DNA of 55,720 nucleotides from Desulfosarcina cetonica JCM 12296 (GTDB taxonomy: Bacteria; Desulfobacterota; Desulfobacteria; Desulfobacterales; Desulfosarcinaceae), in contig NZ_BBCC01000020.1 in NCBI RefSeq assembly GCF_001311845.1, forward strand, positions 1 through 55,720, read 5' to 3'. A program made the translations under genes and the position numbers. Of this stretch, positions 8,392 through 18,995 are shown in pieces. How positions within the stretch are numbered: the first letter of the stretch is position 1; each line of letters starts with the position of its first letter. The notes beneath the pieces were generated by a model that saw only the letters and a list, made by a program, of their open reading frames with translations, was not told the origin of the DNA and did no database searches.

Positions 8392-9468
8392 ATGGGACGC
8401 TATTTACTGTTGGATATCGGTGCCGGCACCCTGGATATCCTGTACTACGACACCGAGAGTGCGTTGCATTACAAGGCCGTGGTCCGATCACCGGTGCGGG
8501 TGCTGGGCGATGCCATCCGGCAGATCCCTGGCGACCTGATCGTGACGGGCGGTGAGATGGGCGGGGGCGCGGTGTCCCAGGCCCTGATCGAGCGGGCCGA
8601 AATCAACCGGGTGGTCATGGCCGCGTCGGCCGCGGCAACCATCCACCACGACCGTCAGCGGGTTTTGGCCCATGGCATCACGGTGGTCGACTCCGCCGAG
8701 GCCGACCGTCTGAAAAACGATCCCCGCTTTGGGCATGTCCACAGCGCCGACCTGCAACCCGAGCGACTCAAATCGCTCGTCGAGGGGTTTGGCGTGCCTT
8801 TCGCTTTCGATGCCGTGGCGATCTGTGCCCAGGATCACGGCGCGGCACCCGCCGGCGTTTCACACCTCGATTTTCGTCACAACCTGTTTACCGCGGCCCT
8901 GGAAAAGAACCCCGTCCCCCAGGCCCTGCTCTACCGTTCCGATCAGGTTCCGGCGACCATGAACCGCCTGACGACCATCGCCCGGGACGCCGCGGCCCTG
9001 CCCACCGAGCGGGTCTATGTGATGGATTCGGGCATGGCGGCCATTCTGGGCGCATCCCTGGATCGGCAGGCGCGCGACAAAGAGCGCCTCTTGGTGCTGG
9101 ATATCGCCACCTCGCATACGGTGGGGGCGGCCGTTGAAGCCGGGGTGCTGTGCGGCTTTTTTGAATACCACACCAAGGATATCTCCGCCGAGCTTTTGGA
9201 TCGGCTGCTGCAGGATTTGCCCGAGGGGCGCCTCTCCCATCGTCAAGTCCTGGATCAAGGCGGCCACGGTGCCTATACGCGCCGGGCCTTCGGTTATGCC
9301 GGGGTGCAGATGATCCTGGCCACCGGTCCCCGGCGGCGGCTGATGGCTGCCTCGAGATTGCCGATTACGCTGGGCGCGCCATGGGGTGACAACATGATGA
9401 CCGGGACGGTCGGTCTTTTGGAAGCGGTGCGGCTGTATGAGGGGTTGGCGCCAATAGAATACATCTGA
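8392..9468 (+). CDS. DUF1786-family protein (ASKHA-like)
   Basis: 358 residues resembling DUF1786 proteins, which are sometimes annotated as putative pyruvate-formate-lyase-activating but have no radical SAM motif. The N-terminal LLLDIGAGTLDILYYD and the later LLVLDIATSHTVGAAV look like the two phosphate loops of an actin/Hsp70/sugar-kinase (ASKHA) fold, so ATP binding is plausible. GAPWGDNMMTGTVGLLEA ends the family block. There is no signal peptide or membrane segment. It overlaps a cluster with crotonase and thioesterase genes. Function is unknown. Confidence 0.7.
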   Translation: MGRYLLLDIGAGTLDILYYDTESALHYKAVVRSPVRVLGDAIRQIPGDLIVTGGEMGGGAVSQALIERAEINRVVMAASAAATIHHDRQRVLAHGITVVDSAEADRLKNDPRFGHVHSADLQPERLKSLVEGFGVPFAFDAVAICAQDHGAAPAGVSHLDFRHNLFTAALEKNPVPQALLYRSDQVPATMNRLTTIARDAAALPTERVYVMDSGMAAILGASLDRQARDKERLLVLDIATSHTVGAAVEAGVLCGFFEYHTKDISAELLDRLLQDLPEGRLSHRQVLDQGGHGAYTRRAFGYAGVQMILATGPRRRLMAASRLPITLGAPWGDNMMTGTVGLLEAVRLYEGLAPIEYI

Positions 9469-9487
9469 CTGACCAAGGAGACGTTAA

Positions 9488-9920
9488 ATGCCGGAAAAAA
9501 CCGCGAAGCCGCCATCGATGCGCATGTTCAAAGCGATGCCTTCATGCGTTTGCTGGGGGCCGAAGTCACCATTCTCGCGCCGGGACACAGCCGCGCGGCC
9601 CTGACGGTCACCGATCAGATGACCAATTTTCACGGTATCACCCATGGCGGCATCATCTTCGCACTGGGGGATCTGGCCTTTGCCGCGGCCAGTAACTCCC
9701 GCGGCCAGACCGCCGTGGCGCTCAACGTGAGCATTACCTTTTTAAGTGCATCAACCCTTGGCGATCGTTTGGTGGCCGAGGCCCGGGAGTGCCATCTGGC
9801 CGGTCGGACCGGGCTTTACGAGATCACCGTGGTGGAAGAAACGCGCGGCACCCTGATTGCCCGCAGCCAGGATCTGGTTTACCGAAAAAAGAATGGTTTG
9901 TCCCTCCGGAGGATGCATAG
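9488..9920 (+). CDS. PaaI-type hotdog thioesterase (two frame breaks)
   Basis: About 144 residues once repaired. The core LLGAEVTILAPGHSRAALTV, NFHGITHGGIIFALGDLAFA and SITFLSAS is a hotdog acyl-CoA thioesterase of the PaaI type; the HGG(I/V)xxxLxD segment holds the active-site Asp. The start ATG follows a GGAG site, but the frame breaks at A6 (9494-9499); one more A gives MPEKNREAAIDAHV leading into the core. A second break near 9891 hides the natural end; repair gives WFVPPEDA and stop at 9918. PaaI enzymes remove CoA from phenylacetyl-type or dead-end thioesters. It converges on the C39-like gene, with 13 bp between the stops. Confidence 0.8.
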
Positions 9921-9933
9921 TCCCGGTGCTGCG

Positions 9934-12211
9934 TTACGGATCCATGGCCAAACGGATCCGATAAAGATCCAGGACCTTGGCCTTGTCGGCGGGGATCAGG
10001 GCCGGATCGCGGGCTTGGATATCCGCCAAAAGGCGCACAATATGCCAAAAATCGGCTTCGGCGCCGCTAAATTCAAGCGTGGATTTGTTCAACAGCGGTA
10101 GCAGCAGCTGCGCGGCGCGAGCGGGATCGCCCGCATCCACCAGGCCGACGGCTTTGAAGTAGTATCCCCAGTAGGAGCCCCCATCATCGTTGTTTGCGAT
10201 ACCGATGAGGTTGTCGGCAATGGATCGCACTTCCGCCGGGTCACCGGCCTGGAGGGCCGTCGCCAGGCGCATTCTCACCAGCCGGTCATGGATCCAGAAG
10301 TTTTCCTCCTCGATGTGGTGCTGATAGTGCTGAAGGAGCTGGCGGGCCCTTTCCGGTTGGTGGTGGAACAACAGGTAGACCACCTGGCGTTCCGTGACGC
10401 CCCATGACGTGGACCAGGGTTGGTTCAAGAGCGGTGCGACCGTTTGATCCCATGCTTCCGGATGCCAGGGAAGAGAAGAAAAACCGTTCTCGTGGAAGAT
10501 GTCGTCGTTGAAAACAAGGGCGTCCAAACCGGCCGCTTCGGCCGCGTGTTGCCGGTTGCCGTCCGGCCAGTAGTTCTTCCTGGACGCGTAATAACGGTTG
10601 AGCACCGTTTTTTGATAGTCCTGGTAGGCCCTCTGGTGGTCGAAGAGGGCCGGTGCCACGGTCCGCACCTTTTCCACATCGCCGCTTTTGACCACAACGC
10701 TCATCAGAAAGCCGTTGCGCAGCCACTCCTGCTGGAAGTCAAAAAAGGGTGCATCGTCCCAGCGGTTCAGCTTGGCGGTGTTGTAGCAGAAAAAGATGTC
10801 CATCTTGGCATCATAGCCGTACAGCGTGTAGACATGGCCGGGGATGTAGATCAGCACCGGATAGCCCGCCTCCAGCAGGCGGATCAGGGTCTGGCGGGTC
10901 TGCCAGAAGGTGGTGATCAGCTGATAGCCGCGGCGGTTCAAAAAGGTGTCGGCCTTCCAGATGAAGGTCCCTTTGTCAAAGCCTTCCTTGATGGCATAGC
11001 TGAGTGCCCGGGTAGGGGTGGCCTGTTTTTCATAAAAGCTTAAAATCACGGCCAGTGAGTTGGGAAAGCAGGAGGCCGCCTGCTCGAAGGTGCGATGCCT
11101 GACCGAGAGTATTTTTCTTCCACGGACCGGCAGTGTTTGGTTCTTCCGGTAACTCTCCACATAGCGACGGGCTTTTGCGTAGACGGCGAAATCCTCCGAG
11201 TAGTCGCTGATTACTTTTTTGAAGGCCGTGATGGCCGCCTCGTAATTCCCGTCGAGAACGTTAAGAACGCCTTGGCGATGGTTAAGGGCTGCCAGCAGCG
11301 GATCATGGTCGATATAGGGTGCCGCCTTGGCATACCAGCGTTTAGCCGCGTCGATATTGCCGCCGCCCTCCAGAAGCGATGCGGCGGTCAGGTTCAGGGT
11401 GGTCGTGTAGCCGGACATGAGCATGGCGTGCAGCATGATCAGCGGCATGGCCAGGGTGACGGCGGCCATGCTTCTGGGCAGGCCATGCGCGACACCGCCG
11501 GGTATGAAAAACAGTGCTGCAAGCAGTACTGCCAGAGCGGTGAAGGTGTAAAAGAGCAGATCGGCCAATTGCGGTGTATAGGCGATGGGGGTCAGGCGCT
11601 GCAGGGGGTAGACAATCAGCGTCAGGATCATGAGGCTGGCGATGATGATCAGATAAATCGCCATGGCCAGGGACCGGTTGAAGGCGCCCAGGTCGCGATC
11701 GAAATAGTTGCTGCCGCCAATCCCGTAAAAAAACCGAAAATGGCACCGACCGGAAGCCACATGGTGAAGGTGCTGGCCGCCGATGAGAAGTAGACCATCA
11801 CATACTCACCGAAAAGCCAATAATTGATGGCCTGGACGCCCTTGGAAAGACCGAAAAAGACGATTCCCATGAAGATCATCCAGGCCAGACCGCGAGAAAA
11901 ACGGATTTTGGGGCGGGGCGTGGGTTGGCCGGATCGGGTGGCCGCCGTGGTGGACCAGTTGAGGGTGATCACGCCGGCGATGATCAGGCCATCAACACGC
12001 CATAGAAAATCCGGGTCCAGATGGGATTGGCCGCAAGACTCAGGCTCAATCCGGCACAAAGCAGTAAGAGTATCAGCGGAAGAAAGGCCAGGATGCGGAT
12101 CAGCGGGTAGGTTCGGCGATGCGACCAAAGATGGATGAACAGGAACGCCGGCCCGAGAACAATCGCATAGATGGCCAGCTTCCAGCCGCTGAGAGGATGG
12201 CTGGTCTTCAC
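9934..12211 (-). CDS. Multi-spanning membrane protein with C39-like cysteine-peptidase domain and TPR-like repeats (two frame breaks)
   Basis: About 759 residues after repair of two breaks (GG at 11987, A7 at 11727-11733). The GTG start overlaps the upstream stop (TAGTG), showing coupled translation. About eight hydrophobic spans fill the first 290 residues. A short helical repeat region (AKRWYAKAAPYI, NYEAAITAFKKVI) follows. Then a C39-like fold: EQAASCFPNSLAVILSFY with a candidate nucleophile Cys near residue 381, and GYPVLIYIPGHVYTLYGYD with a candidate His near 460, followed by CYNTA in place of the usual Asp-Pro. The last 200 residues are again helical-repeat-like (HHQPERARQLLQHY). The role is unknown: processing or transglutamination-like chemistry is inferred only. 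Confidence 0.6.
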
Positions 12212-14660
12212 TATAAACCCTCCGGTGACGGATAAAAATACGCTTCGTTCAATGGTTTTTGAAAATAGGTCGAGAGCAGGTGATTGGCCATGCAATCATG
12301 GCTGTCCCGATCGAGAACGGCCTCGAGACGTTTGCGGGCGGCTTCGTCCCGGCCGTTTTTGATGTCCTCTAACGTCTGGGCATAGACCCACAGCCCGGCC
12401 TGCCGACTGGGCGGCACGCGTAGGGGCGCAGGCTTGCGGTCCAGTTTCAATTGGGCCACTCGATGCCAGAGTTCATATTTAGAATTGAATGGATGCCGGG
12501 CATGGGCAATGCCCAAGTAATATTCCGCATCCGCGTAATGTCCCATGAGATACAATCGACGACCGATCTGGAGGGCTTCCTGGCATGCGACCATGTTGGT
12601 GGATACGGGACGCGGGAGGGCCAGGTCGAGAAAGAGTTGCGGCCGTGTGACGGCCAGGTGGTTCTCTTCCAAGCTGTGGGCCAGGGCGATGCGGTCCCAA
12701 TCCCTCAGCGGTCCGGTTTCGCGGAGGATGGCCTGGGCGCCGTCGAGCCGCGCGGCCCAACTTTCCGCCGAATTGAAGTCTTTCGGGTTGGGGAACAGGC
12801 GCTCGTCCAGGGCCTTGGGCGTGATTTGATCGTAGAGCCGGACAACGCTGAGCAGATAGCGGGCAAATGCCGATTCAGGGACGCTGGCAGGACTTTCGTC
12901 AAGCGTCTCGGGCGTCGGGAGGATTGGGAAACCCTGGCGGTGGCGGTTTTTATTTCCCGAAGGGATGTTTTGCCCAAACGGTCCATCAGGTCCGGTTCCA
13001 GGCCGCTCGGGGTCATCACGAGCATCGGTTCACCGATTTGGGGAACCAGGGTGGCCAGGTAGTCCAACGCGAGCGGGACCATCTGGCAGGCCAGGATGGT
13101 TTCGCGAAAATGCCGGGCCTCTCCGGCGTCGAAAAGGGTCTGAATCGCCGTTTGCATCGGTCCGCCGACCTCGACCCGGAACCAGGCGATCCCTAACGCA
13201 TCGTCACGGAAGAGCAGGGCGCTCCATCGGATGCTGCCGGCCAGGGGCAGGCGCAGGATCGGAACCCGTCCTTTCCGGAGCAGCGCATCGATGGTCTCCA
13301 TGGACGGCGGGACGAAATCGAGTCGGTGGTTGGTGGCCAGGGCCACATACTGCGCGTCGTAGGGCGTGTCCATTGCGGGCAGGCGGCCGGACGCCGACTT
13401 GGGCAGCCGGGCCTTGAACGCGGCGACGATTTCGGAGAGATCCGATGTCTGCAGGCGTTCCTGCTGGATCAGGGCGCTGAAAAACACATCCCAGTCTTCG
13501 TCCATCGGCCGAAAAAAGGGCAGTTTTGGTGGCGCGGGGCCGCTTGCCCCCGTATTTCCACGGGACAACTGGGCCTTCAGGCGGCAAACATCGTCGCCGG
13601 CCATACAGAGCATGGCTCCGTTTTTTTCCATACCGGTCATGATCTGCGAAAGCATTTCGGGCCGGCCGCCGATCAAGGCCTCGGACGCCAGGGTCCGGAG
13701 GCGGCGCAGGGTCGTGTGACCACTCTTGAACACACCCTGATCCGGAAAGAGCAGGTTGTCGGCGGGAAGTGCCAGGGGCGGGCGTTTTCCATGGTCGTAA
13801 TAGTGGGCCAGGTAGGCTGCCGCGGTTTTCTGGGGGAGCCCCCAGAAGCAGAGCCAGAGAAAGAGGAAGGAGAGCATCTTGGTGCAGGTCAAAAGGGCAT
13901 AGCGCCGCGTGAACTGGCCGAAGGAGATGGCATCCCAATAATCCAGGGCCAGGATGGCGGCCAACAGGACCGCGACCGCTTCCATGACGACGCCCCCTGA
14001 AAGACCGAGCCATTTGCCGGCGATAAAGAGCAGGATGTTGATCTGGGTGACGATGACGAAAAAGCAGGCATACAGGATGACCAGCCGGTTCAATGAAATA
14101 TCCTTTGCCGTGTTGGTGGCATAGCCGGCAAAGACCGCCAGGGTGCCGATGACCAGGATGGCGATCCGCTGCCACAAGGGCACAATGGCCATGCCTGCCG
14201 TGGCGGCGGTCGGGGCGTCCTTCATTGCCATCAGGGCGATTTCCGGCAGCACGCTGATCAACGTCAGAAGGGCCACCAGAAACAGCAGAAGCCTGATCTG
14301 TCGGGGGGCCAGCCGGCGGGTCCGGCAGAAGGGTTGAAAACGAGCGATGTGACCGCGGTTGAGCAGGATGACAACAACCCCCGAGGCCATCGGCAGCAGC
14401 ATCCACAGACGGCCGGCCATCGGGAGCAGGACTTGAAGGACCGCGGAGACGAGCAGGATTCCCAACAAGAGCAGGATGACACCCAGATGGAGAAATCCTT
14501 TTTTCAATGTGAACCGCCTGACCCGTAAAAGGGCGAAATAGGCGGATATGGGAAACAGAAACAAATTCAGGATGACCCAGCACCGGGTTCCTTGTTGTTG
14601 CCTGCGCTCCTCGATCGGGCATGCTTCGGTCAGGACGGTCTCGGACATGATTGATTTCAT
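12211..14660 (-). CDS. Large multi-spanning membrane protein of unknown function (one frame break)
   Basis: About 816 residues. Eight hydrophobic spans occupy roughly residues 20-280 (for example ILLLLGILLVSAVLQVLL and LLFLVALLTLISVLPEIAL), followed by a soluble region of about 500 residues with no family I recognise and a TPR-like tail (LYLMGHYADAEYYLGIAHA). The frame breaks at CCC 12932-12934; one more base restores GFPILPTPETLDE and an open frame to 12211. ATG at 14660 is preferred; TTG 14678 and ATG 14648 are alternatives. The stop overlaps the GTG of the C39-like partner, so the two proteins are probably made in step and may form one membrane complex with similar architecture (eight spans, then a soluble domain with helical repeats). 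Confidence 0.6.
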
Positions 14661-14786
14661 CGTTTCGCTGTTCGTCAACGGTTATGCTTCAATGGAACAT
14701 GGAACCATCAGACCTATCGGTACGAGGGCGCGTTTCTTAAGCGAAAGATGGCCATAAGAGAGAATCCGGAGGAAATGGGATGGGCT

Positions 14787-14826
14787 GCGGCCGAAGCACA
14801 AACGCTTCGGTTTTGTCTCCGGCCGC
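14787..14826. repeat. Two competing hairpins between GAF gene and membrane-protein gene
   Basis: GCGGCCG (14787) pairs with CGGCCGC (14820), while CCGAAGC (14791) pairs with GCTTCGG (14804), the latter followed by TTTTGT on the plus strand. The stems share bases and so are partly exclusive. No gene reads through it on the plus strand; on the minus strand it is just downstream of the GAF gene. It may act as that gene's terminator despite lacking a T tract. Confidence 0.5.
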
Positions 14827-14860
14827 GTGAAAAAGACGACCTCGGTAATGCGTGAAACCG

Positions 14861-15493
14861 CTATGCCTCGGCCTGGTGGGCCATCTCATCGTTGGAAAAA
14901 CTTTTGGGCACGCCCTCGTAGGGTGTTCGTCGTTTGAACTTCAACGTTCGGGGGTCACGCATGCTCTTGAGAATATCGATGCTGTCCTTGTAGCCCTTGT
15001 TGACGCGGCACAGTTCCATGGCCATGCCGACCACCTGGGCCACGGCCTGGACAAAATTCACGTCGTTCAGCCCGAATTCCCAAGGCTCGGCCGTATAGAC
15101 CCGCAGACACCCCATAATGTGATCACCGATCAGGATCGGCACCGAGAGGATCGAAGCGATGCCCTCTTTTTGCGCGGCATCCGGATACTGAATCCGCGGG
15201 TCGTCGCTGACGTCGAAGATGGCGACCGGCTGGCCATCCTCAAGGGACGACGAAATCGATTTGAGTGCGCTCACCGGCCCCTTGTCCAGGTATTCGCGGC
15301 TGAGGCCGAAACTGCCGGCCAGGGACAGCGCCTCGCTTTTGCGGTCGAACAGAAACAGGGCACAGCCTTTTACGCGCAGGGCGCTGGTGATCCCTTCGAC
15401 CGAAATCAGCACGATCTCCTCGGGATCACGAATCATCGAAATGGAACGGGTGATGCGGACCAGGCTTTCGTAGTTGATAATCGGTTTTTCCAT
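14861..15493 (-). CDS. GAF-domain protein
   Basis: 211 residues. The ATG is set by an excellent AAAGGAGG site 6 bases upstream; a longer open frame upstream has no such site. A single GAF domain spans about residues 8-165 (LVRITRSISMIRDPEEIVLI, GCALFLFDR, IASILSVPILIGDHIMGCLRVY). There is no output domain, only a basic tail (RTLKFKRRTPYEGVPKSF). GAF domains bind small ligands or hemes. Stand-alone proteins of this type are common in sulfate reducers; their role is unknown. It seems to be a single-gene unit. Confidence 0.8.
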   Translation of the reverse strand: MEKPIINYESLVRITRSISMIRDPEEIVLISVEGITSALRVKGCALFLFDRKSEALSLAGSFGLSREYLDKGPVSALKSISSSLEDGQPVAIFDVSDDPRIQYPDAAQKEGIASILSVPILIGDHIMGCLRVYTAEPWEFGLNDVNFVQAVAQVVGMAMELCRVNKGYKDSIDILKSMRDPRTLKFKRRTPYEGVPKSFSNDEMAHQAEA

Positions 15494-15853
15494 GGCGACC
15501 TCCTTTGGGATAGGGAAAAATTGGAAGAATGCCGGCCATCGATGGCGGAAACCGGGCATCATGGGCATCAACGGCAAGTGAGCGGCACAGAAGCGGATAG
15601 GCGATGTCAGCGTTGCGGTGGGCGGATAAAAAAACGATCGACGAAGGCGAACGTTTCAAGGCATCGGTCACGTTTTGCGGAGGTACGATGCAAAGCCGTC
15701 TGGACATGGACAGGCGCAATCGATGGGGCTGGTATAGAGAAATGTCTCATATATCCGCATGAATTGCAAGCCCTGGTATACCCGTGATTTCGGGTGCCGC
15801 CGATGCAACGTTCCCAAGATGAAGGCTGCCATGGGCGGGGAACGCCGATTTTG
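15494..15853. other. Intergenic stretch without a clear gene
   Basis: About 350 bases between the GAF gene and the ssb terminator. One 24-codon ORF (15688-15762, plus strand) follows a good GCGGAGG site, but its peptide (MQSRLDMDRRNRWGWYREM...) is too short to judge. The GAF gene promoter should be in the right-hand neighbour of its start codon; no strong consensus is visible. Confidence 0.3.
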
Positions 15854-15881
15854 AAAAAAAGCCCCGCTAAACAGGGCTTTT
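15854..15881 (-). terminator. Rho-independent terminator after ssb
   Basis: On the minus strand AAAAGCCC pairs with GGGCTTTT and is followed by further T residues (seven in all). It lies about 30 bases downstream of the ssb stop codon. Confidence 0.85.
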
Positions 15882-15909
15882 CATTCCATGGGAGAAGTTA
15901 TCGACCGAG

Positions 15910-16410
15910 TCAGAACGGGATGTCATCTTCTTGGTCGTTGGGGTAGGGCGGCGATGGGTAGCCTTGATCCTGGAAGCCATCGTTACTGCCGCCGCCGCTG
16001 TTCGCACCGCGACCGCGGCCCTGTGGGGGGCCACCGCTGTAGCCGCCACCCCGGGCACCGCCCCCCTCTTTGGAACCGAGCATCTGCAGGGTTCCGCGTA
16101 TGTCGACGACGACTTCGGTGGTGTAACGATCCTGGCCGTCCTGGCCTTGCCACTTGCGGGTCTGGAGTTTGCCCTCGATGTAAACTTGGCGGCCTTTGGA
16201 AAGATATTCCCCGCAGATCTCGGCCAGCTTGCCGAACACCACCACCCGGTGCCATTCGGTTTTTTCCCGGCGTTCGCCACTGTTTTTATCCGTCCAGGTT
16301 TCCGATGTGGCCACCGAAAAAGTGGCGATCGGCCGGCCATCGGCCGTATACCGGATTTCTGGATCCTGCCCCAGCCTTCCCACCAGAATGACTTTATTGA
16401 TTCCTGCCAT
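15910..16410 (-). CDS. ssb: Single-stranded DNA-binding protein
   Basis: 166 residues. Start chosen at the ATG of [20 protein letters not shown], just after a GGAAGGAG site; upstream in-frame codons are not conserved in the family. The OB fold covers about residues 1-110, then a Gly/Arg/Ser-rich flexible linker, then the acidic tip DQEDDIPF that binds partner proteins such as Exo I, RecO and primase. It protects single-stranded DNA in replication and repair. It follows the DUF362 gene by 47 bp and ends in a terminator, so it may be co-transcribed with it. Confidence 0.96.
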   Translation of the reverse strand: MAGINKVILVGRLGQDPEIRYTADGRPIATFSVATSETWTDKNSGERREKTEWHRVVVFGKLAEICGEYLSKGRQVYIEGKLQTRKWQGQDGQDRYTTEVVVDIRGTLQMLGSKEGGGARGGGYSGGPPQGRGRGANSGGGSNDGFQDQGYPSPPYPNDQEDDIPF

Positions 16411-16457
16411 GCATCTCCTTCCTTTCATGGGCCGCGCCTTCGGCCCGTTGTTGCGTG

Positions 16458-17567
16458 TTAGCGTTTGCTGCGCATCCACTCGATGATGCCGCCGACCAGC
16501 GGCGTTTTCGCCCGGATGGCCGCATGGGGGCATACCTCCAAACAGCAGTAGCAGCGGATGCAGGTGTCGGTGTTGAACGAAATGCTGCTATCGGCATGCG
16601 TAATGGCATCAGCCGGGCAGTATTGCCAGCATTCTCCGCACAGTTTGCAGATGCGGGGGTCGACCGTCGGCCGCTGGATGACGAACCGGCGCATGAAGCG
16701 GCCCAGGAATTCCGGCCCCATGGTCAGGGAACCCATCTCCGGAAACTGAAAATCGTTGATCCCGGCGAAATCGCCATCAACTTCCGCCTGACCATCGTAA
16801 ACGCTCAGTTCCATGGCATTGCGCTGGGTTTCGAGGGCCTCGGGCGCCAGGCCCACATACCGGCAGATCACTTGATCCACCGCATGGCCGTTCTTCCCGC
16901 CGAAAAGTAGGCCAAGCGCCCGTGGGGTGCCGCTTTTCCCCGGTCCCTGGCCTTCCATGGCCAGGATGCCATCCACGATGGTATAGGCCGGCCGGATCGC
17001 TTCGAAGATGCTGACAATCAGGCGGCCGAACAGGTGCCGGTCAACGCCGGCGCGCATGTGCCATTTGGGCTTTTCCAGCCCCACAATGCAACCGAAAAGA
17101 TTCTTGACCCCCAGGGTAAGCGTCATCTGGGCGTGGGTTTTGAGCTTTGCCAGGTTGATCACCACATCGGCTTCCATGGCGTCCCTGGCCACATCGATGG
17201 TACCGAAGGGTTCGCCCACATCCACCGGAATCGTCTCTTCAAAGGGGCGGAGCGTTACGTCGAGCCCCTGGAGGGCTTCCGCGTACCCGCCCTTTTTCAG
17301 CAGTCTGGCGAAGCTGCCGATGGCCGGACTGTCCGAGATTTGCACGTGCGCTCCGCTATCCAGGGCGATCTCGGCAACGGCACGCAGGATCAACGGATGG
17401 GTGGTCAAGGCTTTGTCGGGCGCCGCCGGCTGTAAAAAATTGGGTTTCAGCAACACCCGGCTGCCGGTCGTAAGGGCCGGCACCGCCTCCGGGGAAAGCA
17501 TCTCGGAGACGATTGCGCGAATGGCCTGGATGTCGTAAACTGCCGGTCGAATTAAAACGCTGGACAT
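16458..17567 (-). CDS. DUF362 protein with C-terminal 2x[4Fe-4S] ferredoxin domain
   Basis: 369 residues. The N-terminal two thirds is the DUF362 fold ([44 protein letters not shown] split over residues 130-160). The C-terminus has two cluster motifs, [11 protein letters not shown] and [11 protein letters not shown], each followed by a distal Pro. This layout is common in anaerobes. DUF362 proteins are cytoplasmic and of unknown reaction, thought to act in redox chemistry. The ATG at 17567 starts right before a conserved-looking Ser/Val stretch. Upstream 190 bases are shared with the divergent methyltransferase gene. Confidence 0.88.
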   Translation of the reverse strand: MSSVLIRPAVYDIQAIRAIVSEMLSPEAVPALTTGSRVLLKPNFLQPAAPDKALTTHPLILRAVAEIALDSGAHVQISDSPAIGSFARLLKKGGYAEALQGLDVTLRPFEETIPVDVGEPFGTIDVARDAMEADVVINLAKLKTHAQMTLTLGVKNLFGCIVGLEKPKWHMRAGVDRHLFGRLIVSIFEAIRPAYTIVDGILAMEGQGPGKSGTPRALGLLFGGKNGHAVDQVICRYVGLAPEALETQRNAMELSVYDGQAEVDGDFAGINDFQFPEMGSLTMGPEFLGRFMRRFVIQRPTVDPRICKLCGECWQYCPADAITHADSSISFNTDTCIRCYCCLEVCPHAAIRAKTPLVGGIIEWMRSKR

Positions 17568-17759
17568 GCTCCGATGCTTTCCATTTGCCGTCAGACCCGC
17601 TGCATTGCAGTCGGCCCTGGCGACAATCGTTTGGTTGCCAGGGGTGCAATGAATTCGCGCAGGGTCGATGGACCCGGATGCGCATGGCTGGCAACTTAGT
17701 ATCGATGCCGTGCTTAATCAAGACCAATCAGGACCGCTGTCCGTCATGGTGGCCATCCG

Positions 17760-18977
17760 ATGACCGAGTTTGTGCCAACAAAACACGAAAACCGGCGACC
17801 CCAACCCGAAAGTATCGATAAACGGCTTCGTCGGCATGTGACCGGCCGGATACGGGATTATTTTGCGGTCACGCCGCCCGGATTCGAGCGACTGTGCCGC
17901 CGGGAACTGGTCGACCTGGGCATGGATCCGGAGGCAATGACCATCGCGCCGGGCGGTGTGGGGTTCAGCGGGCGTCTGGTGGATTGCCAGCGGGCCAACC
18001 TGCACCTGCGCACGGCCACGCGTATTCTCATGCGCATCGATACCTTCACGGCCACCAACCTGCGGCAGCTGGAAAAAAAAAACGGCCGGCATCGCCTGGG
18101 AGCTGTTCCTGGCGCCCCATGCGATGCCAAGGGTGAGGGCGAGCAGCCATCAATCACGATTGTACCATACCGCCGCCATTGCACAGACGATTCAGGCGGG
18201 CATGGCACGGCGGTTGAACGGACCGCTGCAGCCGGAGACCCCTTCCCAGACCCTTTTTGTGCGTGTCGTGGAGGATCGCTTCAGTCTCTCCCTGGACAGC
18301 AGCGGACCGGCCCTTTACAAACGCGGCTACAAGACCGGGGCGGCACGGGCACCCATCCGGGAAACGCTGGCGGCGGCGATCCTCATGACGGCAGGGTACG
18401 ACCCGGCCAGACCGCTGGTGGATCCCATGTGCGGGGCCGGTACCTTCTCCCTTGAAGCGGCGATGATGGCCAAGCATGTGGCCCCGGGGGCAAACCGTGA
18501 TTTTGCTTTCATGGGCTGGCCGGCGTTTGCGGCCAACCCTTGGGCGTTCCTCAAGCGGCAGGCCCATCGCCAGATGGTGGTGTTGGATCGGCCGCGGATT
18601 TTTGCTTCGGATTTGGATGCGGACGCTGTGGCCGGCTGCGTGATGCCGTTGCCGGAAGTGACTTGGCCGATGCCGTCCGGGTTTCTCAACAGAATTTTTT
18701 CGATTGCCGCGGCGACCAGTACGGCGATTGTCCCGGATGGGTGGTGATCAATCCGCCCTATGGCATCCGGTTGGGATCCGCCCGGCGGTCAGCGGATCTG
18801 TTCCGGGCGATCTGTGCCCATCTTACGCGGCATTTCAAAGGGTGGCATGTGGCCCTGATCGCGCCCCGGAAGGAGCTGCTCCGGCATTTGCCTTTTCCGG
18901 CGCAACAATGGCCGCTGCTGCATGGCGGCTTGAAGCTCACGCTGCTAATTGGGCTTCTCGCCGCCGACCATCCATAG
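17760..18977 (+). CDS. RlmL/THUMP-type class I RNA methyltransferase (two frame breaks)
   Basis: About 405 residues after repair. A THUMP-containing N-terminus (FAVTPPGFERLCRRELVDLG) is followed by the UPF0020/RlmL methyltransferase domain: LVDPMCGAGTFSLEAAMMAK binds S-adenosylmethionine and VVINPPYGIRLG is the catalytic NPPY motif. It should methylate guanine N2 in 23S rRNA, as RlmL does. The frame breaks at an A10 run (18073-18082), where one A too many or two too few are present, and at CC 18632, where one extra C restores DADAVARLRDAVAG. It converges on glnS with 18 bases between stops. The C-terminal RlmK half found in E. coli is absent. Confidence 0.85.
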
Positions 18978-18995
18978 AAAAGAAGAAATAATGAA

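Noticed and set aside
13204..14622. Long Pro/Arg-rich ORF of 472 codons on the minus strand
   Set aside because: It is the +1 reading of the membrane-protein gene; low-complexity composition typical of a shadow in GC-rich DNA.
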